A stretch of DNA of 64,000 nucleotides, from positions 1-64,000 of the forward strand of contig VXLY01000092.1 of NCBI GenBank assembly GCA_009841335.1, given 5' to 3'. This document shows positions 38,940-48,645 of the stretch, piece after piece. The notes below the pieces were generated by a model. That model had not been told where the DNA came from. It saw only the letters and a program-made list of their open reading frames with translations, and made no database searches. The stretch is from Rhodothermaceae bacterium (GTDB taxonomy: Bacteria > Bacteroidota > Rhodothermia > Rhodothermales > Bin80). Position 1 is the stretch's first letter. Every line of letters starts with the position of its first letter. Made by a program: the position numbers and the translations under genes.

Positions 38940-38971
38940 ACAGGCATACAACAACTATAGAATATGACCTC

Positions 38972-40525
38972 ATGGCAAACTTAATACGATTTTCGACAAC
39001 GATGCTCAGGCTTGTGTCACTTGCCCTGATTCTCGTGATCGTGCCTGGCACATTCGCGCAGGAGTTTGCAAAAAAACTCCGCCCGGAGGGCACAATGTTC
39101 GTAAAACCCCGCGTAGGATTCTCTGGATATTTTGGAGATAACGAAAAGTCGCCGTTTAACTTCAATGGCGACGCTTTCGATGCGGGCACTCCCTGGAATT
39201 TTGGACTTGAGTTAGGTTATCAGTTGAGCGTCCCATTTGGAATCAGCCTGGCCTACGTCGCGGGAGATTATCCTGTGATCACACAGTTTCCGGCACGTGT
39301 AAAGGATATTTCGGGTGTGGAAAATGATAGTTCACTCCGGAGTTCTATTCAGGCGATTGGGCGTTACACATTCGCAGAAGCAACGACGCGCAATGCTCTC
39401 TATCTCAACTTCGGGCTATCGTACTCTTTCGGGACTGTAACGCAGGAGGTAGCGCCATACACGACCGAGGAGAGTGGAAGTGGTTTTGGACCACTTGTTG
39501 GTATGGGTGTGGACTTTGCCATTAACCCACGTAGTTCATTTTTCGCGGAGCTCAATGCTGGTATTCATTTCGGAGATGAGGGCCTTGATGGCACGGCGGA
39601 ACACGGTTTCGGCGGAACTGACATCTTGACTGGGCTGGGAGCGGGGCTCAAGGTAAACTTCACAAAAGCGATTACTCCACCTGAGATTGGTGCACTGAGC
39701 TGTCCTGCAGGAATGGTGGTCACTGATACACAAGTTAATTTTTCCGTCGCCACCAATGCCGAGGTCGCCACGCAGCCAATTGAATTACGCTGGGACTTTG
39801 GTGATGGTGCAACTGCCATGGGTGATTCGGGCTCTCACACCTACACGGAAGCGGGAACTTACGAGGTAATGTTCACCGCAACCAATGAGGGAGGAACAGT
39901 AACAGGGGGCTGCACGGTTACCGTAATTGCCCCGCCTGAGATTCTAACACTGACATCTAACAAGGAGACGGTGAGCGTATGCGATGAGGATCCGAGTGTT
40001 ACATTTACTGCAAACGCAGCTGGGTCCGATCCACTAAGCTATACTTGGGACTTCGGTGATGGTCAAAGTAGTTCGGCAGCTAGCCCATCGCATACTTATG
40101 ACCAGCCAGGCTCATATACCGTAACCCTTACATTGACCAACGAGGCGGGCAGCGACAGTCGTACTACTGTCGTGAATGTGAACGAGGAGAACTGTTTCGA
40201 CTGTGATATTTCGGAAATGAATACAGTCTTCTTTGATCGTAATTCGTCCGTACTCACGGATGCCGGCCGCAATCAATTGTTAGAGAATCTGGAAATCCTT
40301 CAGAATTGCGATTTCAATGTTCGCATTGAAGGCTATTCTTCGCGCGATGAGCGGAATTCCCAAGGATTGAGCGAGGACCGTGCCCTGTCGGTCAAGCAAT
40401 ACTACATTGACAACGGCATAGACGAAGCCCGTCTAACCGATGTCGGTATGGGGGCCGGTGGTCAGACCACGAAGAAGGAGTCCGCGAGCCTGTTCCGACG
40501 GGTAGATACGATCCCGCTGAACTAA
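38972..40525 (+). CDS. Outer-membrane protein with beta-barrel, two PKD domains and OmpA domain
   Basis: A 517-residue envelope protein. A signal peptide ends near GTFAQ. Residues about 40-235 look like a porin-type beta-barrel of alternating strands (LYLNFGLSYSFG, SSFFAELNAGIHFG). Two PKD domains follow at about 245-320 and 325-405 (RWDFGDGATAMG then SHTYTEAGTYEV; TWDFGDGQSSS then SHTYDQPGSYTV). The C-terminal OmpA-like domain (about 410-517) has NTVFFDRNSSVLTDAGR and IEGYSSRDERNSQ, which in the family binds peptidoglycan. It probably bridges outer membrane and wall. A strong terminator follows, so it likely ends a transcript. Confidence 0.9.
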   Translation: MANLIRFSTTMLRLVSLALILVIVPGTFAQEFAKKLRPEGTMFVKPRVGFSGYFGDNEKSPFNFNGDAFDAGTPWNFGLELGYQLSVPFGISLAYVAGDYPVITQFPARVKDISGVENDSSLRSSIQAIGRYTFAEATTRNALYLNFGLSYSFGTVTQEVAPYTTEESGSGFGPLVGMGVDFAINPRSSFFAELNAGIHFGDEGLDGTAEHGFGGTDILTGLGAGLKVNFTKAITPPEIGALSCPAGMVVTDTQVNFSVATNAEVATQPIELRWDFGDGATAMGDSGSHTYTEAGTYEVMFTATNEGGTVTGGCTVTVIAPPEILTLTSNKETVSVCDEDPSVTFTANAAGSDPLSYTWDFGDGQSSSAASPSHTYDQPGSYTVTLTLTNEAGSDSRTTVVNVNEENCFDCDISEMNTVFFDRNSSVLTDAGRNQLLENLEILQNCDFNVRIEGYSSRDERNSQGLSEDRALSVKQYYIDNGIDEARLTDVGMGAGGQTTKKESASLFRRVDTIPLN

Positions 40526-40548
40526 CGCCTGTATTCTGGCGAAATGCG

Positions 40549-40587
40549 AAGCGCCCCGGCACATTGTGCCGGGGCGCTTTTATTTTT
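40549..40587 (+). terminator. Strong intrinsic terminator
   Basis: AAGCGCCCCGGCAC (40549-40562) and GTGCCGGGGCGCTT (40566-40579) form a perfect 14 bp GC-rich stem with a 3-base loop, followed by TTTATTTTT. It lies 24 bases after the OmpA-type gene and before queG. Confidence 0.95.
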
Positions 40588-40743
40588 GGTTCTGCCAGAA
40601 ATGTTGTGACCGAGGTTCTAAGCCACCACAGCCGGGGCTTTACCCCTCAGATTGGTACTCCGGGCTTGTGTAAACCATGGCCCTCATGCCGACTCGACTC
40701 GGCAAAAATAAGTATTTTCTGGCAGGCATCAGTTACATTCCAC

Positions 40744-41727
40744 ATGCCCGGGTTTGACGAAAATCAGCAGTTCGCACTTGCACAGCGTCTAAAAAAAGAA
40801 GCAGCCCGGTTGGGGTTTGATGCGTGTGGAATAGCGGAAGCCAAACGACTGGATGAAGAAGCAGATCGATTAGAATCCTGGCTTGCAAAGGGACTGCACG
40901 CGTCCATGACTTACATGGGACGGAATTTCGAGAAACGTGTAGATCCTAGAAAACTTGTCCCCGGTGCCAAACGCGTAATCAGTGTACTTTGTAGTTACTG
41001 GCATGAAGCTGAGCATGCGGAAAAAGCTGGAAAGATCAGTCGTTATGCGTGGGGAGATGATTATCACCAAGTGATGAAAGGACGACTCTATGAATTGTAT
41101 GCATGGCTGGAGATTGAGGTAAAATCGTTGTCTGGCCGGGCATTCGTTGACTCGGCCCCGGTAATGGATAAGGTATGGGCGCAGCGTGCTGGGCTGGGAT
41201 GGATTGCCAAACATACCAATCTGATCAATCCACAACTAGGCTCCTGGTTTTTTGTCGGCTCTTTGATTGTTGATGTACCATTAGCTTGTGACGATCCCTT
41301 CATCCATGATCACTGCGGATCATGCACCCGGTGCATTGATGCGTGTCCCACAGACGCCATCTATCAGCCCTATGCGGTGGATTCAAACCGCTGTATTTCT
41401 TACTGGACGATAGAAAACAGGGGGGATTCCTTTCCGGAGGACATTGTATTAGGACAGGAGGACTGGATTTTCGGTTGTGATATATGCCAGGATGTATGTC
41501 CCTGGAACAAGTTCAGTCACTCAACCAGGGAGCCCCAATTTCTGCCCCGCGAGGGTATCCGAGATACTCCACTTGAAGAATGGGAGGAGCTGGATCTGGA
41601 GGCTTTTCGAAAACGGTTCAAGGGAAGCGCAGTCAAGCGGGCGAAGTATGAAGGCTTCATGCGTAATGTACGCGCAGCAAAGCGATCCCGATCACTCCGT
41701 GACAGGCCTCCGGTGGTTTCGTCGTAG
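40744..41727 (+). CDS. queG: Epoxyqueuosine reductase
   Basis: A 327-residue cobalamin- and Fe-S-dependent enzyme that makes the last step of queuosine formation in tRNA. It has AARLGFDACGIAEA near the N-terminus, FVDSAPVMDKVWAQRAGLGW in the middle, and two 4Fe-4S motifs: CGSCTRCIDACPTDAI and CDICQDVCPWN. The ATG at 40744 is chosen because the upstream open frame runs through the terminator. The cobalamin need fits the B12-dependent ribonucleotide reductase at the window's left end. The C-terminal HEAT-like extension seen in some homologs is short or absent. Confidence 0.95.
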   Translation: MPGFDENQQFALAQRLKKEAARLGFDACGIAEAKRLDEEADRLESWLAKGLHASMTYMGRNFEKRVDPRKLVPGAKRVISVLCSYWHEAEHAEKAGKISRYAWGDDYHQVMKGRLYELYAWLEIEVKSLSGRAFVDSAPVMDKVWAQRAGLGWIAKHTNLINPQLGSWFFVGSLIVDVPLACDDPFIHDHCGSCTRCIDACPTDAIYQPYAVDSNRCISYWTIENRGDSFPEDIVLGQEDWIFGCDICQDVCPWNKFSHSTREPQFLPREGIRDTPLEEWEELDLEAFRKRFKGSAVKRAKYEGFMRNVRAAKRSRSLRDRPPVVSS

Positions 41728-41810
41728 TCCTGAAGCGCCCAGCTTGAAAATCGAATTATACATGGACATGGTTGACCTGGGGTTCAACCCGTCCAATATG
41801 CCTCCACTGG

Positions 41811-43319
41811 TTAGTCTGGACGCATGAGCGGAAACAGGATTACGTCACGGATGCTGCGCTGGTTGGTCATGAGCATGGCGAGACGATCAATCCCCACCCC
41901 CAACCCGGCATTTGGCGGCATACCATATTCAAGAGCACGCAAATAGTCGTGATCCATCTGCATCGCCTCGAAATCTCCTCCCTTGCGAAGACGTACTTGC
42001 TCCTCAAACCGTGCACGCTGATCATCTGGATCGTTCAGCTCACTGAAAGCATTGCATAACTCCTTGCCCCCAGCGAACATCTCAAAACGCTCAACCAGCC
42101 CTTCTTTGCCGCGATGTCGCTTGGCTAGCGGACTTAGCTCAAGCGGATAGTCTGTGATGAATGTGGGCTGGATCAAATGAGGTTCGACCGAGGAACCGAA
42201 AATCTCATCCAACAGCTTGCCAGTGCCCATAGGGGTTGAGGTCTCTATGTTCAGAGATTGCGCCACCTGGATGAGAACATCCTGATCCTGCCCGTAAAGA
42301 TCATGACCCGTGCGTTGCTCTATCGCTTCAAAAAAGGAAATCCGGGGCCATGGTCGCTTAAACGAAATCACTTCTTCACCAAACTGCACGCGGGGTTGGC
42401 CATGAAGTATACACGCGACAGACTCCAGCATCTCCTCCACTAGGTCCTGCATCCACACATAATCCTTGAAGGCCACGTAGAGCTCCAGCATTGTGAACTC
42501 AGGGTTGTGGAAACGACTCAGGCCCTCATTCCGAAAATCTTTGGCAATCTCATATACACCGTCAAAACCACCGGCGATGCATCTTTTCAGATACAGCTCA
42601 TCGGCAATGCGCATGTAGAGGGGCATATCAAGCGCATTGTGGTGCGTCTTGAACGGCCGTGCAGACGCCCCGCCATAGACCGGCTGAAGAACCGGAGTCT
42701 CCACTTCAATGAATCCCTTGCCGTCCAAAAAATTCCGGAGGGCTGTTACCATACGGGCACGCTGCACAAAAACTTCACGCACATGTGGGTTAATGACCAG
42801 GTCCACATAGCGCTGCCGGTAACGAAATTCCTTCTCAGTGACCTCATTGAAGACAAGGCCCTCCTGTTCCTTGATAATTGGAAGGGGGCGTAACGCTTTG
42901 GCAAGGAGCTCCAGCTTCGAAACATGAATTGTGATCTCGCCCATTCGCGTACGAAAGACCTTTCCCTCAATGCCGACGATATCACCAATATCGATATGGC
43001 GCTTGAATACTTTGTTATAGAATCCTTCTGGCAGGTCATCCCTGCGAACGTATGCCTGCATACGTCCCGTTGCATCCTGGAAATCGAAAAAGGATGCTTT
43101 TCCCATGATCCGCCGACTCATCAGCCGGCCTGCCATGGAAACCGATTCCTGGGGAGCCTCTTCGTCAAATTCTTCCAGTACGGGAACCACATGATCGGTT
43201 ACGGGCCATGCGTATGGGTAGGGATTGACCCCCAGATCCTCCAACGCCTCTTTGGACTTTCGGCGTATCTGCTCCTGATCTGTAAGTTGGCGCCCGGAAG
43301 ACGAGGAGCTACTTTGCAT
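41811..43319 (-). CDS. lysS: Lysyl-tRNA synthetase, class II
   Basis: A 502-residue enzyme charging tRNA-Lys. The N-terminal OB-fold anticodon-binding domain has AGRLMSRRIMGKASFFDFQD. The catalytic core has RYVDLVINP (motif 1 region), motif 2 as FRNEGLSRFHNPEFTMLE and motif 3 as GLGVGIDRLAML. The first ten residues are Ser-rich. The upstream cyclophilin gene overlaps its start by 11 bases, so lysS is the last gene of a three-gene leftward operon. It is convergent with queG (83 bases between). Confidence 0.97.
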   Translation of the reverse strand: MQSSSSSSGRQLTDQEQIRRKSKEALEDLGVNPYPYAWPVTDHVVPVLEEFDEEAPQESVSMAGRLMSRRIMGKASFFDFQDATGRMQAYVRRDDLPEGFYNKVFKRHIDIGDIVGIEGKVFRTRMGEITIHVSKLELLAKALRPLPIIKEQEGLVFNEVTEKEFRYRQRYVDLVINPHVREVFVQRARMVTALRNFLDGKGFIEVETPVLQPVYGGASARPFKTHHNALDMPLYMRIADELYLKRCIAGGFDGVYEIAKDFRNEGLSRFHNPEFTMLELYVAFKDYVWMQDLVEEMLESVACILHGQPRVQFGEEVISFKRPWPRISFFEAIEQRTGHDLYGQDQDVLIQVAQSLNIETSTPMGTGKLLDEIFGSSVEPHLIQPTFITDYPLELSPLAKRHRGKEGLVERFEMFAGGKELCNAFSELNDPDDQRARFEEQVRLRKGGDFEAMQMDHDYLRALEYGMPPNAGLGVGIDRLAMLMTNQRSIRDVILFPLMRPD

Positions 43320-44052
43320 AGTCTGTTAGTGGACGGACCTCCATGGTAATGTCTAACATAGGTCTGTCACCGTTAGGGCTTCCGCGCTGACCGGCTCTGG
43401 AGGGAGTCAACACTCGCGTGATCCGATCCAGTACATCATAGCCCTCAACCAGCTCGCCAAAAACAGTGTACATCCCGTCCAGCATTGGCGCACCGCCCTC
43501 GGTTGTATAGGTGGCTCTTGCCTCACTTGAGTATTCAAATGTCGAGTCGGGAATCATTTGCTGCAGCCGATTCTGTACCTGATCCAGGAACTCTCCCGGA
43601 TAAATGCTCCCATGCACGATATAAAACTGACTACCGTTGGACTCCCGGTCGGGATTCATATTGTCGCCTGCCCGTGCTGTTGCGAGCGCACCGCGTTTAT
43701 GGTAGCGTCCGGGGACTATTTCGGCGGGAACGGTGTAACCAGGATCTCCCATCCCGTCATTGTTCGGATTATCGTCCTTTGAGTTCGGGTCTCCACCCTG
43801 AATCATGAATCCACCGATCACACGATGAAACGTAGTACCGTCAAAAAAACCTTCGCCCGCGAGTCTTTTGAAGTTATCTCTGTGGACCGGTGTATCATCG
43901 TAGAGTTCAATGATCATCGCTCCCATGGGCGTGGATATCTCGAAAAAATTTGTTGCCGACAGGCCGGAGTTGGCCTTCCTTGCGCATCCACTGGTAGTCA
44001 TTACGGTTATCAGTAACAGGGTAAAGCAGAAAAATAGTTCAAGGGGTCTCAT
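43309..44052 (-). CDS. Cyclophilin-type peptidyl-prolyl isomerase, lipoprotein
   Basis: A 247-residue protein folding helper. It has a lipoprotein signal with lipobox TSGC (Cys about residue 23), so it acts in the envelope. Cyclophilin motifs are HRDNFKRLAGEGFFDGTTFHR, VIGGFMIQGGDP, and GALATARAGDNMNPDRESNG with SQFYIVHG. Catalytic Arg (FHR) and the Q-G-G-D segment are present; the SQF replaces the SQFFI motif as usual. It overlaps lysS by 11 bases downstream and the unknown gene by 4 bases upstream. Confidence 0.94.
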   Translation of the reverse strand: MRPLELFFCFTLLLITVMTTSGCARKANSGLSATNFFEISTPMGAMIIELYDDTPVHRDNFKRLAGEGFFDGTTFHRVIGGFMIQGGDPNSKDDNPNNDGMGDPGYTVPAEIVPGRYHKRGALATARAGDNMNPDRESNGSQFYIVHGSIYPGEFLDQVQNRLQQMIPDSTFEYSSEARATYTTEGGAPMLDGMYTVFGELVEGYDVLDRITRVLTPSRAGQRGSPNGDRPMLDITMEVRPLTDYAK

Positions 44053-44450
44053 GGGTTCAAGTAACGGTCAAAATAGCTGAGAATACCTGCACGCAGCAGT
44101 AACTCTTGTTGAGAAGAACTCAGGTTGTCGGGGAAGTCTTCATGGGGTTCCCATATCCAGTAGCCATCTGTTTCCTGGCCGATTCGCTCAAAGCACCCAA
44201 GACTTTCCAGTACGCTGTATGTGCCCTCATTGATAATACGCTGTTTGGAAGCTTTATCCAAGTCTGGTGCAAACTCCTGGCGCAATTCCTGTAAGCCGAC
44301 CAGGAAAAGAACGCCTTCAAGGTCATCTCCACAGCCAAGCGCCTTGTCAAGCCAAGCTTTTAGGGCGGGCCATTTCCGGTCCACGGCCTCCCGATCTGGT
44401 TCGAAAATATTTACCACAGGCACATACAATCCAGATGCCCCCGCCAACAA
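44049..44450 (-). CDS. Conserved-looking protein of unknown function
   Basis: A 133-residue (or longer) cytosolic protein that I do not recognise. It is mixed alpha/beta with GVLFLVGLQELRQEFAPDLD and a C-terminal helix SSSQQELLLRAGILSYFD. The start is uncertain. The first usable codon is a TTG at 44450, but the frame stays open to 44531 and reads coding-like before it (ILHTFGHENRNKDRLP). A non-standard start or a longer N-terminus is therefore possible. Its stop overlaps the cyclophilin start by 4 bases (ATGA), so it heads an operon with the cyclophilin and lysS. Confidence 0.7.
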   Translation of the reverse strand: MLAGASGLYVPVVNIFEPDREAVDRKWPALKAWLDKALGCGDDLEGVLFLVGLQELRQEFAPDLDKASKQRIINEGTYSVLESLGCFERIGQETDGYWIWEPHEDFPDNLSSSQQELLLRAGILSYFDRYLNP

Positions 44451-44539
44451 CGGGAGACGATCCTTGTTCCTGTTTTCGTGCCCGAATGTGTGCAGAATGT
44501 GCAGTATATTTGGTATTCTGGGAAAAACTGACTAAATCA

Positions 44540-46837
44540 ATGAAACAACTTCTTCTTCTAGCTGCCGGCCTGCTGATCACCACCGGCGCACAAGCCCAAT
44601 CTTTCGGCGGGGCACTGGCGATGACCGACCGACATGTATTTGTCGGGGAAACCGGGAATATGGCGTTTCCTGGAGAGGTGTATATCTACACCCTAGACAA
44701 CCTTGACGGGGCACCAACCATATTGTCCGTAAATGAAAAGCTGGAGCGGTTTGGCCGCACTATTGTAGCTGACGGAGAGACTTTATTGATCGGAGCCATT
44801 GACGCAGATGAAGCTCGCGGAGCCGTCTACGTATTCAAATATGATGACACGTGGCAACAAGTTGCTCGCCTTACTGCATCAGACGCATCGCCTGGAGACC
44901 AATTTGGGACTTCCATCGCGGTGGATGGGGATGTGGTTTTAATCGGTGCACAAGGGCGATCAGAGTCGACCGGGGCAGTTTATGTTTTCGCAAAAAACGC
45001 TGATGGTACATTTTCGGAATCCGGTGTGCTGCCAGTTGAGGGCATCAATCCAGAAGATGGCTTTGGATATGCCGTGGCAATTGAGGATAATATCGCGGTC
45101 GTTGGCTCACCTTCTCAAATGGAGGGCATGGGGGCGGCACACGTATTTATGCACGGATCAGAAGGTTGGTTACAGATCAGCAAATTAGCGCCTGATTTTC
45201 TGACCGAAAGAAGCCGAATGGGCAGTGCTGTAATGGTACATAAGGGGCGGGTGTACGTATCTGCCCCCATGCAGAGCCTGGTCCTCGAGTATGAATGGGA
45301 TCCTGAGTCCAGTCAACTGCGCATGCGCGGTCAACTTACCCCTTTTGATGCACAACGGGGATCGCAGTTCGGAGCTTCCCTGGCAGCCAGTGACAGTGAA
45401 ATCTGGATTGGTGACGGTCGTAGTGGACGAGGTAGAGGCGTTGTGTATCGGTTTATGTCCGGTGAAGAGGGCTGGACAGGAGCAATGAAGCTGATGCCTG
45501 ACGAAGAGATTGGTCGCGCAGCGTTTGGCAGCAGTTTGGCACTAAGTGGAGATCACGCTGTCGTGGGCGCTGTTCGCATGGACTCCAGAGCAGGAGGGGC
45601 TATACTTGTGAATCGGAGCGAAGGTGAATGGTCGGCAGTGGCTACGCTCATCAATGAAGTAAAAGGTTACGACGCGATCACCGGAGAAGAAGTGCGCTGT
45701 GCAGAAGGCAAAGCGTCTAGATGGTCGTGCCAGGACGTTGATCTGACCTCGTTCTTGCCACTGCCTCAGATGGGAGGGAAACGGGGCTCCAGACTGAACG
45801 ATATCTGGGGATGGACCGATCCTCAAACCGGTCAGGAATATGCACTGGTGGGGCGGAATGACGGTACCTCTTTTGTGGACGTAACCAATCCTGAATTGCC
45901 ACGATATGTGGGAGATCTGCCAATGACAGCAGGCTCCGTCCCAAATGTGTGGAGAGACATCAAAGTATATGCCGACCACGCCTATGTAGTCGCTGATGGT
46001 GCCGGACAACATGGTGTGCAGGTTCTTGACCTCAACCAGTTGCGCAAGGTTGAGGGTGAGCCGGTGACATTCACAGAGACGGCACACTACGCGGGAATTG
46101 CAAGTGCACACAACATTGTAATTAACGAAGCAACGGGATTTGGCTTCGTGGTTGGTGCCAGCGGAGGAGGAGAAACCTGTGGCGGCGGGTTGCACATGAT
46201 TGATTTGCGTGATACCCCCAATGTGTCCTTTGCCGGTTGCTTTGCCGACCCGAATACCGGCAGGCGCAATACGGGCTACTCCCATGATGCACAGTGTGTG
46301 ACGTATGCTGGTCCAGACTTAACCTATAACGGTCGAGAGATTTGCCTTGGATCCAATGAAACGGCCCTAAGCATCGCGGATGTGACGGACAAGGAGAACC
46401 CGATAGCTATTTCTGCAGCTTCCTATCCTAATGTGGCCTACACACATCAAGGATGGCTAACCGAGGATCACAGATACTTCTTTATGAATGATGAGGGGGA
46501 TGAACCAAGAGGACTGGTAGAAGGCACGCGGACGCTTGTCTGGGATGTATCCGACTTGGATGACCCGGTTCTTGTAACTGAATACATTGCAAGTACACCA
46601 GATACGGATCACAACCTTTACATCAAAGACAACCTGATGTATCAGTCCAACTATGGTGCAGGTCTGCGTATTCTTGATATCACAAATCCAGAATCTCCAA
46701 CGGAAATTGGGTTTTTTGAGCCAGGTCCTGGGTCCTCATCTTGGAGTAACTATCCTTATTTCAAGAGTGGTACACTGATCGTTACGAGCGGCAACGAGGG
46801 TCTATTCATTCTCAAAAAGCGGAGCGTGGATATTTAG
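44540..46837 (+). CDS. FG-GAP repeat / choice-of-anchor B family exported protein
   Basis: A 765-residue exported protein. The ATG at 44540 gives a clear signal peptide (LLLLAAGLLITTGAQAQ); the upstream frame to 44267 is not used. Residues about 20-370 hold FG-GAP-like repeats, seen as DGDVVLIGAQG and GAVYVFKYDD units with GDQFGTSIAVDG, about seven copies, likely a propeller. The C-terminal half is a choice-of-anchor B domain: LNDIWGWTDPQTGQEYALVG, FVDVTNPELPRYVGDLP, HNLYIKDNLMYQSNYGAGLR and ILDITNPESPTEIGFF. Family members usually end in an anchor or sorting tail, but none is seen here: it stops at LFILKKRSVDI. It starts close to, and divergent from, the lysS operon. Its role is unknown; extracellular or periplasmic binding is likely. 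Confidence 0.85.
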   Translation: MKQLLLLAAGLLITTGAQAQSFGGALAMTDRHVFVGETGNMAFPGEVYIYTLDNLDGAPTILSVNEKLERFGRTIVADGETLLIGAIDADEARGAVYVFKYDDTWQQVARLTASDASPGDQFGTSIAVDGDVVLIGAQGRSESTGAVYVFAKNADGTFSESGVLPVEGINPEDGFGYAVAIEDNIAVVGSPSQMEGMGAAHVFMHGSEGWLQISKLAPDFLTERSRMGSAVMVHKGRVYVSAPMQSLVLEYEWDPESSQLRMRGQLTPFDAQRGSQFGASLAASDSEIWIGDGRSGRGRGVVYRFMSGEEGWTGAMKLMPDEEIGRAAFGSSLALSGDHAVVGAVRMDSRAGGAILVNRSEGEWSAVATLINEVKGYDAITGEEVRCAEGKASRWSCQDVDLTSFLPLPQMGGKRGSRLNDIWGWTDPQTGQEYALVGRNDGTSFVDVTNPELPRYVGDLPMTAGSVPNVWRDIKVYADHAYVVADGAGQHGVQVLDLNQLRKVEGEPVTFTETAHYAGIASAHNIVINEATGFGFVVGASGGGETCGGGLHMIDLRDTPNVSFAGCFADPNTGRRNTGYSHDAQCVTYAGPDLTYNGREICLGSNETALSIADVTDKENPIAISAASYPNVAYTHQGWLTEDHRYFFMNDEGDEPRGLVEGTRTLVWDVSDLDDPVLVTEYIASTPDTDHNLYIKDNLMYQSNYGAGLRILDITNPESPTEIGFFEPGPGSSSWSNYPYFKSGTLIVTSGNEGLFILKKRSVDI

Positions 46838-47178
46838 GGACTTAGCCCAACTTTGTCAAACCAGATGGCAAAGCTAGGTTTTATGTTTAGGAGCCATGTA
46901 TTTCAGGCGAGCTCCGAACAGCAACACTGCACGGGGGAGTTGTGCGTCTGCTCACGTGAAATACCCCAAATTCGTTACGCCTGCACTCCTCGGAACGATT
47001 GGGAAGCAGGCTCCAGACGGAGTCACCGTGTCTGCGACCGATGGAAGCTATACGGGATAAGACAGATACGTGCAAGCACCGGAAACCCAGCGGCGTAATC
47101 TTGCTGGCTTGTCCGCTTGAGAACCAAAGCTTCACGTGAAGCGTCCGCTTCATTCATCCGGTAATCGGAACAGATAGT
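46838..47178. other. Intergenic region with a perfect palindrome
   Basis: No gene is supported. GCTTCACGTGAAGC (47129-47142) is a perfect 14-base palindrome. Minus-strand translation across it reads NEADASREALVLKRTSQQDY, somewhat protein-like, and may be a decayed continuation of the repeat-associated small frame at 47179-47341. Nothing else is recognised. Confidence 0.35.
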
Positions 47179-47341
47179 CAAGATCGGATAAGATATGCCT
47201 GATCGCTGAGACCAGGGTTGAAGCACTTTCAAGTGATTTATGAATTGTCAATTGCTCCTCACGAAATCACCACCATCGGGTCTGATAAGTAATACCAACC
47301 GGCGCAACGAACCGGAACGCAATGCGAAGCTGCTCAGTCAT
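47179..47341. repeat. Degenerate direct repeat, copy A
   Basis: It matches 48646-48810 over its whole length with scattered differences: both begin CAAGATCGG, contain GCTGAGACCA and GCACTTTCAA, share AAATCACCACCATCG, and end GTCATT. On the minus strand both encode the same opening, MTEQLR-x-x-F-x-F-V, and in another frame ESASTLVSAI. In copy A the ATG overlaps the stop of the propeller lipoprotein gene by 8 bases. Each copy seems to be a relic of a small gene. Confidence 0.8.
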
Positions 47342-48446
47342 TGACCTCCTTTGGAGGTATGAACCGGTATCTTATTAACGCCCTATTGCCTACTTCTCCA
47401 TTCTCCATCGGTACATGCTCGCCCAAAAAGTACAGATAGCCATTCCTGGCTGTTTCGGGGGCCTTGTAAGGTATCGTGCTCACCGCCCTGAACTGGTTGC
47501 TGTTACCCACAATGCTTAGGCCAGGAACCTTTCTGCCCGTTACGTTCTCCAGGCGATAGGCTTCGTCAATGTTCGAGAACTCCCCCATGCGAATGTCCTC
47601 ATCCAGGGCATACAGCCCGCCCAGAAGAGGAAAGGATTCCATTACTTCCCGCCGCTCGCGGAAGCGGAAGCCTAGTCCGGCTGGTATATCCTGATCTCGT
47701 CTGACGAAGAATTCAGGCCATGCCCTGGCCATCCCGGAGTTACCATATACAGCTCTGGCATCCATGTCCTCGTGGTACTTGTACAATGGGCTGCTACCAA
47801 CGCAAGCAATGTCTCTTCCCGACATACCACTGTAGCTTGAATTGAGGCGGTAAAATTCCGGGTTTTCCAAAATGATCTGCCGACTTGATTCCAGATCCAT
47901 CGAGTGGACATCCATGATTGATGTTGATAGGCTCTGTGGCCCCCGGAATGTATAAATGGAATCGCCTAGTGTGCACAAAGACCGGATCGTGGCATTCCTC
48001 TGTTTGGCAGCCAGGCACTCCCCCGATCGGTCGAAAACCACGATAGCACCTTCCCTTGTCGTCAATATGATGCGGTCATCGTTGGCAAAACGCGAAGCCA
48101 ACAGACTATGCCCAGAGTCGCTTGGGTAGCATGTATCCATCCTGTAGCTCGCCTGAAACCGCCCCGTAGGGGAAAACAAGTGAGCCAATTCCGATAGGAA
48201 TTCCGTGACTAGGATGCTACCGACAGTATCAACATCAATGAACCCGATGGGTCCCAGAAGCACGGAAGGATCCAGCACCAGCGAATCCTCCAACGCAAAT
48301 AGGTCCTCAAAGGGCACCAGTTCTGACGCATAAACCACCTCCTCGGAGGAGTCATTGGAACGGGGTGTACATCCTGTAAGCAACCCCGCGAGCACAAGAC
48401 TCGTAGCGATGCCAAGCTCCAGAAGCGGCGTTAAGATCGTTCTCAT
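47334..48446 (-). CDS. 6-bladed beta-propeller-like lipoprotein
   Basis: A 370-residue exported lipoprotein with lipobox LLTGC (Cys about residue 26). The body fits the propeller lipoproteins of this lineage: LLGPIGFIDVDTVGSILVTE, LAHLFSPTGRFQASYRMDT, and RIILTTREGAIVVFDRSGE. It is a paralog in style of the one at 19004-20179, though divergent in sequence. A degenerate direct repeat lies immediately at its 3' end and another about 200 bases before its 5' end. Function is unknown; it is probably attached to an envelope membrane. Confidence 0.8.
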   Translation of the reverse strand: MRTILTPLLELGIATSLVLAGLLTGCTPRSNDSSEEVVYASELVPFEDLFALEDSLVLDPSVLLGPIGFIDVDTVGSILVTEFLSELAHLFSPTGRFQASYRMDTCYPSDSGHSLLASRFANDDRIILTTREGAIVVFDRSGECLAAKQRNATIRSLCTLGDSIYTFRGPQSLSTSIMDVHSMDLESSRQIILENPEFYRLNSSYSGMSGRDIACVGSSPLYKYHEDMDARAVYGNSGMARAWPEFFVRRDQDIPAGLGFRFRERREVMESFPLLGGLYALDEDIRMGEFSNIDEAYRLENVTGRKVPGLSIVGNSNQFRAVSTIPYKAPETARNGYLYFLGEHVPMENGEVGNRALIRYRFIPPKEVND

Positions 48447-48645
48447 TAAATCTCAAAGATGGGTTTCAGGATATATTTGGAAAGCACTGGGGCCTTCTGC
48501 GTCCGATTCGGATACTGCAGACGGAATTAGTGCACCAACTTCTAAAACCCAACTATTGATTCCGCTGTGTTCCGGTGCACTTGGCTTCCTATGTGACGAA
48601 TAGATTTTAAGACAAGGGAATATGCTGAGTTTCCGTTAAGGTGGC

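Noticed and set aside
45542-46285. 247-codon open frame antisense to the choice-of-anchor B gene
   Set aside because: No domain or signal; explained as a codon-bias shadow of the sense gene.
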